From the NCBI GenBank assembly GCA_001664505.1, contig CP011806.1, positions 1,239,537-1,303,536 on the forward strand: a DNA stretch of 64,000 nucleotides, given 5' to 3'. How positions within the stretch are numbered: position 1 is the first letter of the stretch; every line of letters begins with the position of its first letter. The notes under the pieces are model-generated. The model had not been told where the DNA came from and searched no databases. It was given only the letters and a program-made list of their open reading frames with translations. This DNA is from Acidobacteria bacterium Mor1. Lineage in GTDB: Bacteria > Acidobacteriota > Polarisedimenticolia > Polarisedimenticolales > Polarisedimenticolaceae. Position numbers and translations under genes: made by a program. Shown here in pieces: positions 47,064-56,076 of the stretch.

Positions 47064-47683
47064 GCCGCATCCTCCACGGGCTCGGGGAACTCCAGACTCT
47101 CGACCACCTGTTCGAACAGCGCGAGATCTTCGAGGCTACCTCGGAAGCGAGCCACGTACAGGTGCCCGCGAGACACGACGTAGTACTCCCGGCCCTGCTT
47201 GGTCTTGCCCTTGTCGTCCCAGATGTAGTCCACCGCCCGAGCCGACCGACCGTCGACCTCGTGCCTGCCGTCGCGAAGGTCGCGGATCTTGACCCAGGGG
47301 GGCTTCGCTTCGGGGTCGAAACGGACACGGTCGACGACCTCGGCGATGGTGAAGCCGGGACGCGGCACGTCGAAATCGACTCGGCCGCGCTCGCCGATGC
47401 GGGCGTGCCGGGTCATCAGGCTGGTGTACTCGGCAACCGTGATGAAGGAACCCGAGCGAAGGAATCGAACGCCCTGCAGACCGGCCGATTGGACGCGCTG
47501 CCGCTCCCAGTCGCCGCCCGGCGGCGAGAACCGTGCGGGGGCCGCCGACCAGTCGAAGGTCTCCGGAGCAGGCAACGCGAGTGGCATGGAGCCGGCCGCC
47601 CCATCGGATCCCGAGCCGCCACATCCCCAGGTGAGGAAGCCGATCGCACAAATCAGCAGAGCGGCGGAGGGGTGCCTGATCAT
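47051..47683 (-). CDS. Hypothetical lipoprotein
   Basis: From ATG 47683, a 210-residue protein with signal ALLICAIGFLTWGCGG (lipobox TWGC). The mature region contains FITVAEYTSLMTRHARIGE, YIWDDKGKTKQGREYYVVSR and VARFRGSLEDLALFEQVVES. The last part resembles the PsbP/DcrB-like type of domain seen in many small lipoproteins. It is coupled to the downstream lipoprotein gene by a 13-bp overlap. The function is unknown. Confidence 0.75.
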   Translation of the reverse strand: MIRHPSAALLICAIGFLTWGCGGSGSDGAAGSMPLALPAPETFDWSAAPARFSPPGGDWERQRVQSAGLQGVRFLRSGSFITVAEYTSLMTRHARIGERGRVDFDVPRPGFTIAEVVDRVRFDPEAKPPWVKIRDLRDGRHEVDGRSARAVDYIWDDKGKTKQGREYYVVSRGHLYVARFRGSLEDLALFEQVVESLEFPEPVEDAAWRR

Positions 47684-47737
47684 GCCGCAAAAATAAGCCT
47701 CGGGCAGCCGCCGGGCCACCGCGGCGGGATGGGACCG

Positions 47738-48121
47738 CTAGGGCCTCAGCCGCAGGCGAATCGCCCCTCGCGCCCGGGAGGGATCGACGACCCTACCCTG
47801 CTGCAGGATCTCCAACTCCCCCCGGGCAACCAAGCGGCGGGCGGCGCGGCGCACCGGCTCCATCAAGGGGCGCCAGGCCTCGGGAGACAGCTTGCGGGCC
47901 ACTTCCGACGGGCAGATCGTGGCCCCGCGGCGGCGTTGCTGCAGTAGATCACCGATGGCCTGTTCCAGCGCCTGATCGCGCCGGGAGTTCCCGCGGTGGC
48001 GGCGGCATCCGGCGGAGCAGAAACGCATGCGCTCCCAGTTGGCCGCCCAGGCCTTGCGCCATTGCATCTCGCGCCCGCATGCGGCGCAGAGCTTCGATTC
48101 GGGTGTTTCGTCGCGGCCCAA
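47738..48121 (-). CDS. DUF2256-DUF3253 fusion protein
   Basis: A 127-residue protein. The N-terminal zinc-ribbon part, with CAACGREMQWRKAW and RFCSAGCRRHR, is DUF2256. The C-terminal helix-turn-helix-like part (ICPSEVARKL, WRPLMEPVRRAARRLVARGE, LEILQQG) is DUF3253. Fusions of these two are known in proteobacteria; the function is unknown, though nucleic-acid binding is likely from the fold. It lies between a lipoprotein pair and a signalling operon. Confidence 0.85.
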   Translation of the reverse strand: MGRDETPESKLCAACGREMQWRKAWAANWERMRFCSAGCRRHRGNSRRDQALEQAIGDLLQQRRRGATICPSEVARKLSPEAWRPLMEPVRRAARRLVARGELEILQQGRVVDPSRARGAIRLRLRP

Positions 48122-48141
48122 GGCTGTCCTCCGAAGACAGC

Positions 48142-48768
48142 CTAGCGGTCGCCCTCGGGCTCGGCCAAGTCCGGCTGGTCGATGACATCGTTGGCTTCGA
48201 GGAAATCCAGGATCGACTGCTCTTCGCCGGAGCGAGCCGCTTCGGCCAATCCCTTGACCAGATGCGCGATCCGACTGGCGGACTCCTCGATCACCGACAC
48301 ACCACGAATGGCCTCGGACTCCGGGGGCAGCTGACTGCGCAGAATCTGGGCGCGCCCGAGGATCGTCGTCAGCGGGTTGTTGATGCGGTGGGTCATCACC
48401 CGCACCGCCTTGAGCGCCTGCTCCATCCGAACCGCCCTGGAGTGCTCGTGGCGTATGCGCTCCTTGCGCGCCTCGTCGTCGACCCGTTCCTGCAGGGCGG
48501 CGACCTGACGGGCCAGCAGCGCCAGGTTCAGCAAGCGCTGGGCTTCGACCTCGCTGGACTCGGCACCGGGGCGCAGCGCCTCGTCGGGCAGTTCCCGGAT
48601 CTGCCGCTCGTAGTCGTCGAGGGCACGGTCCAGCAACTCTTCCGGCGCGGTGTTCTCACCGATCATCTCCACGGCGCGCTCGTGGAGCCGGCAAAGCGAC
48701 TCCAGTTCGGGAGAACGGTCGGCCAACAGGCGGCGGATACGGCCCAGCGCCGCGTCATCGCGGTGCAT
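48142..48768 (-). CDS. HisKA-domain protein without ATPase domain
   Basis: A 208-residue protein. The C-terminal half has a histidine-kinase dimerisation helix with the phospho-acceptor region VMTHRINNPLTTILGRAQIL, but there is no HATPase. The N-terminal half is coiled-coil-like. The ATG overlaps the stop of the GTPase-kinase gene (TGATG). Such truncated partners can dimerise with, or be phosphorylated by, a full kinase. Here the neighbour is the obvious candidate. Confidence 0.8.
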   Translation of the reverse strand: MHRDDAALGRIRRLLADRSPELESLCRLHERAVEMIGENTAPEELLDRALDDYERQIRELPDEALRPGAESSEVEAQRLLNLALLARQVAALQERVDDEARKERIRHEHSRAVRMEQALKAVRVMTHRINNPLTTILGRAQILRSQLPPESEAIRGVSVIEESASRIAHLVKGLAEAARSGEEQSILDFLEANDVIDQPDLAEPEGDR

Positions 48769-50858
48769 CAGGCACCTCCCGTTTCCGAGTCTGCGCCAGC
48801 GGCCAGCGGCACACAGAGCACGAAGTCCGCTCCGCCCCCTTCGCGGTCGCGATAGTCCAGCCGGCCACCGTGGGCCCGCGCGATGGCCCGCGCCTCGTAG
48901 AGGCCGACGCCGATCCCCCGGGGCTTCCCGGTCAATACCTCTCCACCCTGTTCGAAGGGTGCGAAGATCCGCTTGCGATCGGCCTCGGGCACACCCGGGC
49001 CCCGGTCGGCGACTCGCAGCACCACACCCGGCCGGTCTCCATCCTTGCTGCGCAGGTTGGCCTGGCGAATCTGGAGCTTCACCGGACAGGTCGGCGGCGA
49101 GAACTTGAAGGCGTTGTCCAGCATGTTCGACACCGCCCGTGCGAGCTGGCCGGAATCCGCCTGCCAGCCCTCGATCAGGTCGCAGTCCAGTTCGACTCCG
49201 TCGACGCCGGCCAGTTCGATGGCATCGTGGGCCACCGCCGCCGCGTCGGCCGGTCCCACGCGCAGCGGATCGGCGCCGCTTGTGATCTCGGTGGTTCGGA
49301 ACAGATTGTCCAGCAACGCCCCGAGGTTCTCCGAGGCGGCGACGATGGTCTCGAGGGACTCCTTCCGTTCCTCGGCACCGACCTCGTAGTCCCGCAGGAA
49401 GGTCGCTGCCGACAACACCGCGGTCAGCGGGGTCCGCATCTCGTGGGACAGGTTGGCGACGAACCGTTCCTTGGTCTTGTCCAGCGCCTTGAGGTTCTCG
49501 TGGGCCCGGCGAAGCTGTGCGGTTCGCTTCTGCACCAGATCGTCCAGGCGATCCCGGCTGGCGGTCACCTCGTCATGGAGCCGCGCCTTCTCCAACCCCG
49601 ACTCCAGGTGCGACGCCAGGGTGGTCAGGAAGCGGGTATCCCGGGACTCGAAGCGGCCGTCGGGATAGGGAGCGTGGGCCAAGACCACGCGGCCGGCGCC
49701 GACGGGCACCGAGGCGACGGCGCGGGTGCCGACCTGCCGGGCGGCCTGGGGGCCGATCTCGAGACCCACATCGTCGACCACGCAGGCGCCTCCGGCACCG
49801 ATCATGCGCGCGACGAGATCCCGCCCGGAGTCGTTGTCCAGCAGTGGGTCCTGTTCTCCGCCGACCGCCTGCTCCAGGGCCAGGGTGCCCTGCTCCCCTT
49901 CGACGAGGCTGACCACCGAGGCACCGATCACCGAGCGGGCGGCATCCAGCGCCGACTCGACGATCGCTCCCCGGTCGAAGCTGGCGCCGGTGACCTGCAG
50001 GCTGTCGCTCAACTGGCGCAGGGCGTCCGCCTCGTGTTCCAGGCGGTTGGCCAGCGCCGCCTCGGCCGCCAGGCGCTCGCCCAACTCCAGGCTGGCGGCG
50101 ACTGCATCCTCGACACCGTCTCCCTCGACCTTGATCCGCGTGCGGCCCGGGGCGTCCCGGGCATCGGCCACCGGCGAGCTGACGCCGTGAAGCCGCTGGA
50201 TGTGGGGCGCGAAGGCGGTGTCGACCTGCTGGCCCAGCGTGGCGATATCGATCTGCGCCCGGGTCCGGCTGTCGGCCCGGTCGACCAGCCCTTCGATCAT
50301 CCGCTTGCAGGCGTCGACGAAGACTTCCAGCACACCGCGGGACCGCAGGGCCACCGCCGGGTAGCCCTCCCCTGGGTCGAGCCCTAGATAGCGGCTCATC
50401 TCATCGACGTCCAGCGCGTCGGGGACGTCTTGCTTGTTGAACTGGAACAGGATCGGCGTGCGGTCGGGGTCCAGCCCGTTGGCCCGCAGATTGGCGTGGA
50501 GGTTCTGCAGCGCCCACTGATTCTGCTGTTCCTTGCCCGGGGTCGAGTCGGCGACGAACACCACAGCGTCGGCTCCCGCCAGCACGATCCGGCGGGTGGC
50601 GTCGTAGTGCACCTGGCCCGGCACGGTGTAGGCCTTGAGCGCCACTCGGTAGCCGAAGATGTCTCCCAGCTCGAAGGGCAGCAGGTCGAAGTAGAGCGTC
50701 CGGTCGTCTCCGGTGTGGAGCGAGACGAGGCGGTTCTCTCCCCGCGGGTCGGTCAGGCGGTGTAGCGACTCCAGGTTGGTCGTCTTGCCGCCCAGGGCCG
50801 GGCCGTAGTAGACCAGCTTGGCCTGCAGCGTCTTGTCGGTGTGGCTCCACTGGGCCAA
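48768..50858 (-). CDS. MglA-like GTPase fused to GAF-histidine kinase
   Basis: A 696-residue fusion. Residues about 1-195 are an MglA-type Ras-like GTPase: P-loop YYGPALGGKTTN, YTVPGQVHYDATRR, and FQFNKQDVPDAL for guanine specificity. A GAF domain (about 290-440), a HisKA helix with NLSHEMRTPLTAVLS and a HATPase domain (NMLDNAFKFSPPT, GPGVPEADRKRIFAPFEQGG, GIGVGLYEAR) follow. MglA controls cell polarity in myxobacteria and often works with response regulators. Direct fusion to a kinase suggests GTP state controls phosphorylation. The TTG start has a GGGAGAG site. It is operonic with a receiver, a PP2C phosphatase and a HisKA partner. Confidence 0.92.
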   Translation of the reverse strand: MAQWSHTDKTLQAKLVYYGPALGGKTTNLESLHRLTDPRGENRLVSLHTGDDRTLYFDLLPFELGDIFGYRVALKAYTVPGQVHYDATRRIVLAGADAVVFVADSTPGKEQQNQWALQNLHANLRANGLDPDRTPILFQFNKQDVPDALDVDEMSRYLGLDPGEGYPAVALRSRGVLEVFVDACKRMIEGLVDRADSRTRAQIDIATLGQQVDTAFAPHIQRLHGVSSPVADARDAPGRTRIKVEGDGVEDAVAASLELGERLAAEAALANRLEHEADALRQLSDSLQVTGASFDRGAIVESALDAARSVIGASVVSLVEGEQGTLALEQAVGGEQDPLLDNDSGRDLVARMIGAGGACVVDDVGLEIGPQAARQVGTRAVASVPVGAGRVVLAHAPYPDGRFESRDTRFLTTLASHLESGLEKARLHDEVTASRDRLDDLVQKRTAQLRRAHENLKALDKTKERFVANLSHEMRTPLTAVLSAATFLRDYEVGAEERKESLETIVAASENLGALLDNLFRTTEITSGADPLRVGPADAAAVAHDAIELAGVDGVELDCDLIEGWQADSGQLARAVSNMLDNAFKFSPPTCPVKLQIRQANLRSKDGDRPGVVLRVADRGPGVPEADRKRIFAPFEQGGEVLTGKPRGIGVGLYEARAIARAHGGRLDYRDREGGGADFVLCVPLAAGADSETGGA

Positions 50859-50882
50859 CGTCTTCTCTCCCTTCCCGTTCCG

Positions 50883-51092
50883 TCAGTTGGAGGCCAGGTA
50901 AGGCCGCATCGCCCGCACCAGGTCGGCGGCTTCCAGCGGGCGGGGGCAATCAACGTCGAGCGTCTCCGCAATCTCCGACGAGTCGATCATTCGGGAAGCG
51001 CACTGAGCGATCCGGCGCTCCAGTTCCCGGCAGTCGATCGGACGCGGCGAGGGCATCTCCTCGGGCGGATGGATGCGTGCGGGTCGCGCCAT
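50883..51092 (-). CDS. Small hypothetical protein (69 aa)
   Basis: From ATG 51092, two bases after the receiver stop. The product is 69 residues, largely helical (RELERRIAQCASRMIDSSEI, AADLVRAMRPYL), with no membrane segment. The tight spacing within a five-gene signalling operon argues that it is real. No family is recognised. It could bind the receiver or GTPase. Confidence 0.6.
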   Translation of the reverse strand: MARPARIHPPEEMPSPRPIDCRELERRIAQCASRMIDSSEIAETLDVDCPRPLEAADLVRAMRPYLASN

Positions 51093-51094
51093 GG

Positions 51095-51472
51095 TCAGTC
51101 CTCCGCCAGGATCTCGCGCACCCGCCGGATCAACTCCGAAGGCGAGTACGGCTTGGTCATGTAGTCTTCGGCGCCGAGTTCGAGGCCGCGGGTCCGGTCG
51201 TGCTCGTGCCCCTTGGCCGAGAGCATGATCACGGGAATATCGGCGGTGTCCGGATCGGCCTTGAGCTCGCGGCAGACCGAGAAGCCATCCCGGCCCGGCA
51301 TCATCACGTCGAGGAAGATCAGGTCCGGGGCGATCTGCTTGACCTTCTGCAGGCATTCCTCGCCATCCTTCGCCGTCTCCGGTTCGAAGCCCTCGGCCTT
51401 GAGGATGAACTCCAGCGGACGGCGGATGAAGGCGTCGTCATCGACGATCAGCACGCGGGCGCTCTCGGACAT
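51095..51472 (-). CDS. Single-domain response regulator
   Basis: A 125-residue CheY-like receiver from ATG 51472. The acidic pocket is VDDD, the phospho-acceptor Asp is in LIFLDVMMPGRDG, Ser/Thr in MLSAKG, and the conserved Lys in MTKPYSP. It has no output domain. Its ATG shares a base with the phosphatase stop (TGATG). It is the likely phospho-target of the GTPase-fused kinase encoded two genes downstream. Confidence 0.94.
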   Translation of the reverse strand: MSESARVLIVDDDAFIRRPLEFILKAEGFEPETAKDGEECLQKVKQIAPDLIFLDVMMPGRDGFSVCRELKADPDTADIPVIMLSAKGHEHDRTRGLELGAEDYMTKPYSPSELIRRVREILAED

Positions 51473-52815
51473 CAGCGGGATACCTCTTCTTCGATCTTGA
51501 CGGTGACCAGCGTCACGTCGTCGTGGGACGGCGCACCGCCTCGATAGGCGCTGACGTCGTCGAGAATGCGGTCGGTCAGTTCCCGGGCACCGAGGCAACG
51601 GTGCTCGCGGGCCACCGCCACCAGTCGCTCGTGCCCGTAGTGTTCCCGGGCTGCGTCCCGGGCCTCGGGGATTCCGTCGGTGAACAGCAACAGCAGGTCT
51701 CCCGGAGACAGATCGGCGCCTACCGGCTTGAACGCCTGCTCCTTGAGCACGCCGAGGACAACACCCCGGGCCTGCAGCTCTTCGTGGGAACCGTCGGCGC
51801 GAATGACCAGCAGCGGATGGTGTCCCGCGGACACCACTTCCACCTGCCGGGCACCCGGCTGCAGCCGGGCAAAGAGCGCCGTGGCAAACAGGTTGGCCTG
51901 GGAGAAATCGTGGTACAGGGTTCCGTTGACCTCGGAGAGCAGGGTCGCCGCGTCGGCGGCGTGACGGGACTCGGCACGGAAGACCCCCTTGGCCGCCGCC
52001 ATGAACAGCGCCGCGCCGACACCGTGGCCGGAAACATCGGCGACCAGCAGTCCGAGGCTGCCGTCGTCGAAGTCCAGGTAGTCGTAGTAGTCCCCGCCGA
52101 TGTTCTCGGCGGCCTGGCAGGAGGCGGCCACGTCGATACCGGCGAAGGAGGGTCCCGACGCGGGCAACAGACCCCGGTGGATCTGGCGGGTCAGTTCGAG
52201 TTCGCGACGACGGGCTTCGGCCAGCCGAACCTCCTCGGCCATACGGTCGAGGCGGATGAACGACGAGGTCAGGGTCGCCAGGGCGCTGACGAGTTTGGTC
52301 TCGCCGGTGCCGTACATCCGTGCGCCGGCGCGGCCGCGCAGACGGAACAGGCCCAGGGCGCGGCCTTCGGGATCGGGGATCGCCACGGCCAGCTCCGGCT
52401 CCTCACCGGGCTCGGTCAGCCAGGGGCGTCCCTCATCCAGGGTGGCCCGGCGCAAAGGTTCCGGCAGACAGGAAGCGGGAGGGTCCCCTTCGAGGCGGGC
52501 CACGCAGGCGACCCCGTCGCCGCGGAGCAGCCACGCTTCTCCGTGCTCCGCTTGCAGGACCCGGGCGACCTCCTCGAGAACCATGCCGGCGATGGCGTCC
52601 TCGCCCAGCACGGTACCCATCCGCTCGCAGAGGCGGTAGACGAGGGCGCACTCCTCGTAGCGCTCCATGATCTCGGAGCAGAGGCTCTGAATTTCGGTCT
52701 CGGCCTCGGACACCCGCGCGTGCAGGTCCTCGGCCGGATCGGTTTGAACGCTGCCCAATCCTCTCCCCGGTCGCTTTCGAACGTTGCTCGAGCGTCCGGA
52801 TGAGCAGCAATACAT
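51472..52815 (-). CDS. GAF-domain PP2C (SpoIIE-type) phosphatase
   Basis: A 447-residue protein. An N-terminal coiled region and GAF domain (about 55-190) precede a PP2C/SpoIIE phosphatase domain (about 205-445) with metal-binding motifs IGGDYYDYLDFDDG, VADVSGHGVGAALFMA, LFTDGIPEARD and SHDDVTLV. It is probably the input member of an RsbU-like partner-switch module that controls the receiver and kinase genes in the same operon. The ATG at 52815 gives an odd cysteine-rich start; a TTG about 20 codons in, after GGGGAGAGGA, is an alternative. Confidence 0.9.
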   Translation of the reverse strand: MYCCSSGRSSNVRKRPGRGLGSVQTDPAEDLHARVSEAETEIQSLCSEIMERYEECALVYRLCERMGTVLGEDAIAGMVLEEVARVLQAEHGEAWLLRGDGVACVARLEGDPPASCLPEPLRRATLDEGRPWLTEPGEEPELAVAIPDPEGRALGLFRLRGRAGARMYGTGETKLVSALATLTSSFIRLDRMAEEVRLAEARRRELELTRQIHRGLLPASGPSFAGIDVAASCQAAENIGGDYYDYLDFDDGSLGLLVADVSGHGVGAALFMAAAKGVFRAESRHAADAATLLSEVNGTLYHDFSQANLFATALFARLQPGARQVEVVSAGHHPLLVIRADGSHEELQARGVVLGVLKEQAFKPVGADLSPGDLLLLFTDGIPEARDAAREHYGHERLVAVAREHRCLGARELTDRILDDVSAYRGGAPSHDDVTLVTVKIEEEVSR

Positions 52816-52944
52816 AAGCCAAGAGGCGCAATCGTGCGCGACCCGGCGAGATAGGCGGAATTCGGCGGATTCTCCGAGAAACCCCTAGGCGATGCTGACG
52901 CTGTTTGTCACCGCAACGGCAGACGGATGACCTTCAATGTCGGT

Positions 52945-53667
52945 TCAGCCGGCCCGCCAGAGGGTCATCGGCAGCTCCGCCGGGCCCTGTTTGAAGGTCC
53001 CCTCGACCTGGGAACCGTCGTCGCTCAGGGTGCCCTCGAAGGTCGCGCCTCCCCCGATGTCCAGGGTCACGCTGCGCCCCTCGAGGGTGACCTGCTGGAT
53101 CGGCTGGGGGGAATCGGGTCCCCGGTCGAGATTGCGCAGGGTCGCCGTCAACCCGGCCTCGCCCTGCTGGACGTCGAGGACCAACCGGTAGCGGTGCGGC
53201 CCCGCGTCGAGCAGGCTCTTCCAGCTTCCGGCGAGCCCGTCTCCAGGCAGCGGGTCGTTGCGGAACTCCGCGTAGATGTCGACGCTCAACTCCGCCGGCT
53301 TCTCGCCGCGAGCCAACTCGAAGGGAAGCGACTGCCCACCCTGGGTGAAGGTGCCGGCGAGTTTGTCGCCGGCGAGGTTTCCGGCGAAGGTCGGATCCCC
53401 GGGCACCTGGGGAATCGCGAAACCGACCGCGGCTCCGTCGACGGACACGTCCTTCATCGCCGCGCCCCGCACACCCTGTGAGGGGATGTAGATCGAGGCA
53501 TGCCAGGTGCCGTCTCGCTGCTCCATCTCCACCATCACCTGCAGCGGGTTCTGGGGGACCTGGATCGCGCCGCTCCAGAACCCGGCGGGCCCCTCGTCGG
53601 CAACCAGCGGACTGCACAGGGCGGCCGGGAACAGGACCAGGAACAGGGCGATTGCGACTCGCTTCAT
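52945..53667 (-). CDS. Secreted duplicated-domain protein
   Basis: A 240-residue exported protein. A signal peptide (AIALFLVLFPAALCSPLVAD) is followed by two homologous beta-rich halves: GFWSGAIQVPQNPLQVMVEM ending in GTFTQGGQSLPFELARG, and GSWKSLLDAGPHRYRLVLDV ending in GTFKQGPAELPMTLWRAG. This domain precedes alpha/beta hydrolases in some bacterial enzymes, but no hydrolase is attached here. It is a stand-alone gene with unknown function. Confidence 0.75.
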   Translation of the reverse strand: MKRVAIALFLVLFPAALCSPLVADEGPAGFWSGAIQVPQNPLQVMVEMEQRDGTWHASIYIPSQGVRGAAMKDVSVDGAAVGFAIPQVPGDPTFAGNLAGDKLAGTFTQGGQSLPFELARGEKPAELSVDIYAEFRNDPLPGDGLAGSWKSLLDAGPHRYRLVLDVQQGEAGLTATLRNLDRGPDSPQPIQQVTLEGRSVTLDIGGGATFEGTLSDDGSQVEGTFKQGPAELPMTLWRAG

Positions 53668-53787
53668 CGGCGCCTCCTCGGGATCACGACGTTTTCGGTT
53701 CAGACTCCCATCGGGTGTCGCCGTTGGTTACGCAGAATCGTCCCCCGGGTTCAAACCATCTCCCACGCGGCCGCGTACAATCCGGCG

Positions 53788-54327
53788 ATGAACTGCACCC
53801 TGCGCACCGAAACGGAACCGGACCACCCCCGCGTGGCGGCGATCGTCGAAGCCGCCTTTCGCGACGATCCCCACGGCGACCACACCGAACACCACCTGGT
53901 GGCCCGACTGCGGAAGGCTCCCGGCTTCATCCCCGATCTCTCCATCGTGGCGGAGGTCGACGGCCAGTTGCGGGGACACATCCTGCTGACGCCGATCCGG
54001 ATCGTGGACGAGTCCCGGGAGCACCCCTCGTTGGCCCTGGCGCCCGTGTCGGTGGAGCCGGGTCACCAGTCCCGCGGGCTGGGGGGTGCGCTGATCGAGG
54101 AGGCGCATCGCCGCGCTCTGAAGTCGGGGCACGGGTCAGTGGTACTGCTGGGTCATCCGGCCTACTACCCCCGTTTCGGTTACCGGCCGGCGGCGGAATT
54201 CGGCATCGTGCTCCCTTTCGAGGTGCCCGCGGAGTACTGCATGGCGGTGGAGTTGCGCGCAGGCGCACTCGACGGCGTGGCGGGCACCGTGCGCTACCCG
54301 CCGGAATTCTTCGGCGAGTCTCCGTGA
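53788..54327 (+). CDS. GNAT family N-acetyltransferase
   Basis: A 179-residue acetyltransferase. The core has EPDHPRVAAIVEAAF, ALAPVSVEPGHQSRGLGGAL (acetyl-CoA pyrophosphate loop Q/RxxGxG/A) and GHPAYYPRFGYRPA, the YhbS-type signature. The substrate is unknown. A TACAAT box ends 6 bp before the ATG, so the transcript may be leaderless. Its 3' end overlaps the convergent synthetase-like gene by 34 bp. Confidence 0.88.
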   Translation: MNCTLRTETEPDHPRVAAIVEAAFRDDPHGDHTEHHLVARLRKAPGFIPDLSIVAEVDGQLRGHILLTPIRIVDESREHPSLALAPVSVEPGHQSRGLGGALIEEAHRRALKSGHGSVVLLGHPAYYPRFGYRPAAEFGIVLPFEVPAEYCMAVELRAGALDGVAGTVRYPPEFFGESP

Positions 54328-56060
54328 GCGTCGGCATCGGCGCCTGCGCCGCACAGAACCGGCCACGGCTCGCGGACCACGAAGGGAGCCCGGCCGAGCC
54401 ACTGCCACGCCTGCTCCGCCAGATAGGGGGCAAACAGCGAGAGCGGCACGGCACCGGCCGCCAGCAGCCTCTCGAGGATCTCCCGGTCTCCGGAGGAGAG
54501 CCGGCCGCTGCCCAGCCGGCTGCGGGCGAAGCGCTCGATCCGGCGAAAGAGCGCCTCCAGTTCCGCCAGGGCTGCTTGTGGTCGATCAGCCTCGAGCATC
54601 GACGCGATCGCCGCGATGTTTCGCCGGCCTCCGGCTCCGAGTGCCGACCCTGCCCGGGTCGGCGCATCGCCGGGCGCCGCCGGCTCCCCTGCGGCGCACA
54701 CAAAGGCCCGATAGAGCTCGGCAACCGAGCCCAGCCATCGGGCGGCCCGTTCGGGCATCTCGTCGCGCCAGTCGATGGCCCTCAGCGGCGCGGCCGCGCC
54801 GATGACGGCAACCCGCACCGCGTCGGCGCCATGACGTTTGATCAGCGCCGCCGGTGACACGGCGTTACCGAGGTGTTTGCTCATCTTCCGCCCCTGGGCC
54901 AACACCATCTCGTGGCCCCGGTGGCCGAGGATCGGTTCGTCGAAGGGTAGCTCTCCCCGATCGTGAAGCTCGGCGGTGAAGAACCGGTGCAGGTGCAGGT
55001 AGACCACGGTATCGAGCCCACTGTGAAAGCGGTCCACCGGCATCCACGCCGCGACACGCGGCCCGTCGAAGCGAATCGGACCGTCGAGTTCGCACAGGCC
55101 GGCGAGCTGGCACCAGACATCGTCGAAGAAACAGTCCAGGGTCGCGCTCTCCCGAACCGCGGTTCCCGCGCAACGGGGACAGGCAATGTCTCGAAAGTCC
55201 GGATGATCGGCGAGCCCCTTCGCCCCGCGGCTCCAATCGACATCGTCGGGTAGGACGACCGGAAGCTGTTCCTCGGGTACGGCCACCGGTCCGCATGCTG
55301 CGCAGTGCACGATGGGAATCGGCGCCCCCCACGCCCGCTGCCGGGAGATCATCCAGTCCCGCCGCCCGATGCCCGCCCGGCGATCGTCGACCAGCGCCTG
55401 AACCAATCGGCGCACCTGCGGACTCCATCCCGAGAGCCGGTCCAGGCCCGCGAGCAACGACTCGGCCCGGGGAGCGATCTTGACGAACCACTGCCACGAT
55501 CGCCGCAACTCGACCGGCCGGGCGCAACGCCAGCAACGCTCCCGCTCGGTCTGCATGCGGGAAAGGGAGGTGTCGCAGTGTTCGCAATAGGGCACCGCCG
55601 CGAGCCGGCGTTCGATCACCCCCTGCTCGAACCAACGCAGAAAGAGCCCCTGAGTCCAGCGGTAGTACGCCGGGTCGCAGGTGGAACGCACCGACGACCA
55701 GTCGTAGCTGATGCCGAGCCGGCGCATCTGGACTTCCATCGATGCGATCCAACGCTCGACGTGAGCCCGGGGCGAGACGCCGTGCTTGCGCGCTTCGATC
55801 TCGATCGGAATCCCGAAGGCGTCCCACTCGGTGGAGTAGAGCACCGAATCCCCCATCGCCCGGCGGAAGCGGGCGACGATGTCGCCGAGCACATAGGTCC
55901 GCACGTGGCCCATGTGCAGCGGCCCGTTGGGGAAGGGCCCGGAGTCGTAGTTGTAGAACTTGCGCCCGTCGGGAAACCGCGGCGCGCGATAGCACCCGGC
56001 CTCCTCCCAGGACTTCGCGATACGCGGCTCGTGATCGCGGGGATCGTAGGATCCGCCCAA
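54294..56060 (-). CDS. LeuRS-like class I aminoacyl-tRNA synthetase paralogue lacking editing domain
   Basis: A 588-residue synthetase-like protein, against about 820-870 for true LeuRS. The HIGH motif appears as PLHMGHV (residues 47-53), KMSKS as GRKMSKHLGN (about 393), and zinc-binding pairs as CEHC/CWRC and CAAC/CPRC. The CP1 editing domain is missing: the ELRRSWQWFVKI segment runs straight to GIGRRDWMISRQRAWGAPIP. The C-terminal anticodon domain is short. Such paralogues can activate an amino acid for purposes other than translation. The TTG start follows GGAGGGG. It lies 16 bp downstream of a split tRNA-Asn. Confidence 0.85.
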   Translation of the reverse strand: MGGSYDPRDHEPRIAKSWEEAGCYRAPRFPDGRKFYNYDSGPFPNGPLHMGHVRTYVLGDIVARFRRAMGDSVLYSTEWDAFGIPIEIEARKHGVSPRAHVERWIASMEVQMRRLGISYDWSSVRSTCDPAYYRWTQGLFLRWFEQGVIERRLAAVPYCEHCDTSLSRMQTERERCWRCARPVELRRSWQWFVKIAPRAESLLAGLDRLSGWSPQVRRLVQALVDDRRAGIGRRDWMISRQRAWGAPIPIVHCAACGPVAVPEEQLPVVLPDDVDWSRGAKGLADHPDFRDIACPRCAGTAVRESATLDCFFDDVWCQLAGLCELDGPIRFDGPRVAAWMPVDRFHSGLDTVVYLHLHRFFTAELHDRGELPFDEPILGHRGHEMVLAQGRKMSKHLGNAVSPAALIKRHGADAVRVAVIGAAAPLRAIDWRDEMPERAARWLGSVAELYRAFVCAAGEPAAPGDAPTRAGSALGAGGRRNIAAIASMLEADRPQAALAELEALFRRIERFARSRLGSGRLSSGDREILERLLAAGAVPLSLFAPYLAEQAWQWLGRAPFVVREPWPVLCGAGADADAHGDSPKNSGG

Positions 56061-56076
56061 CCTCGCCCCTCCGAGG

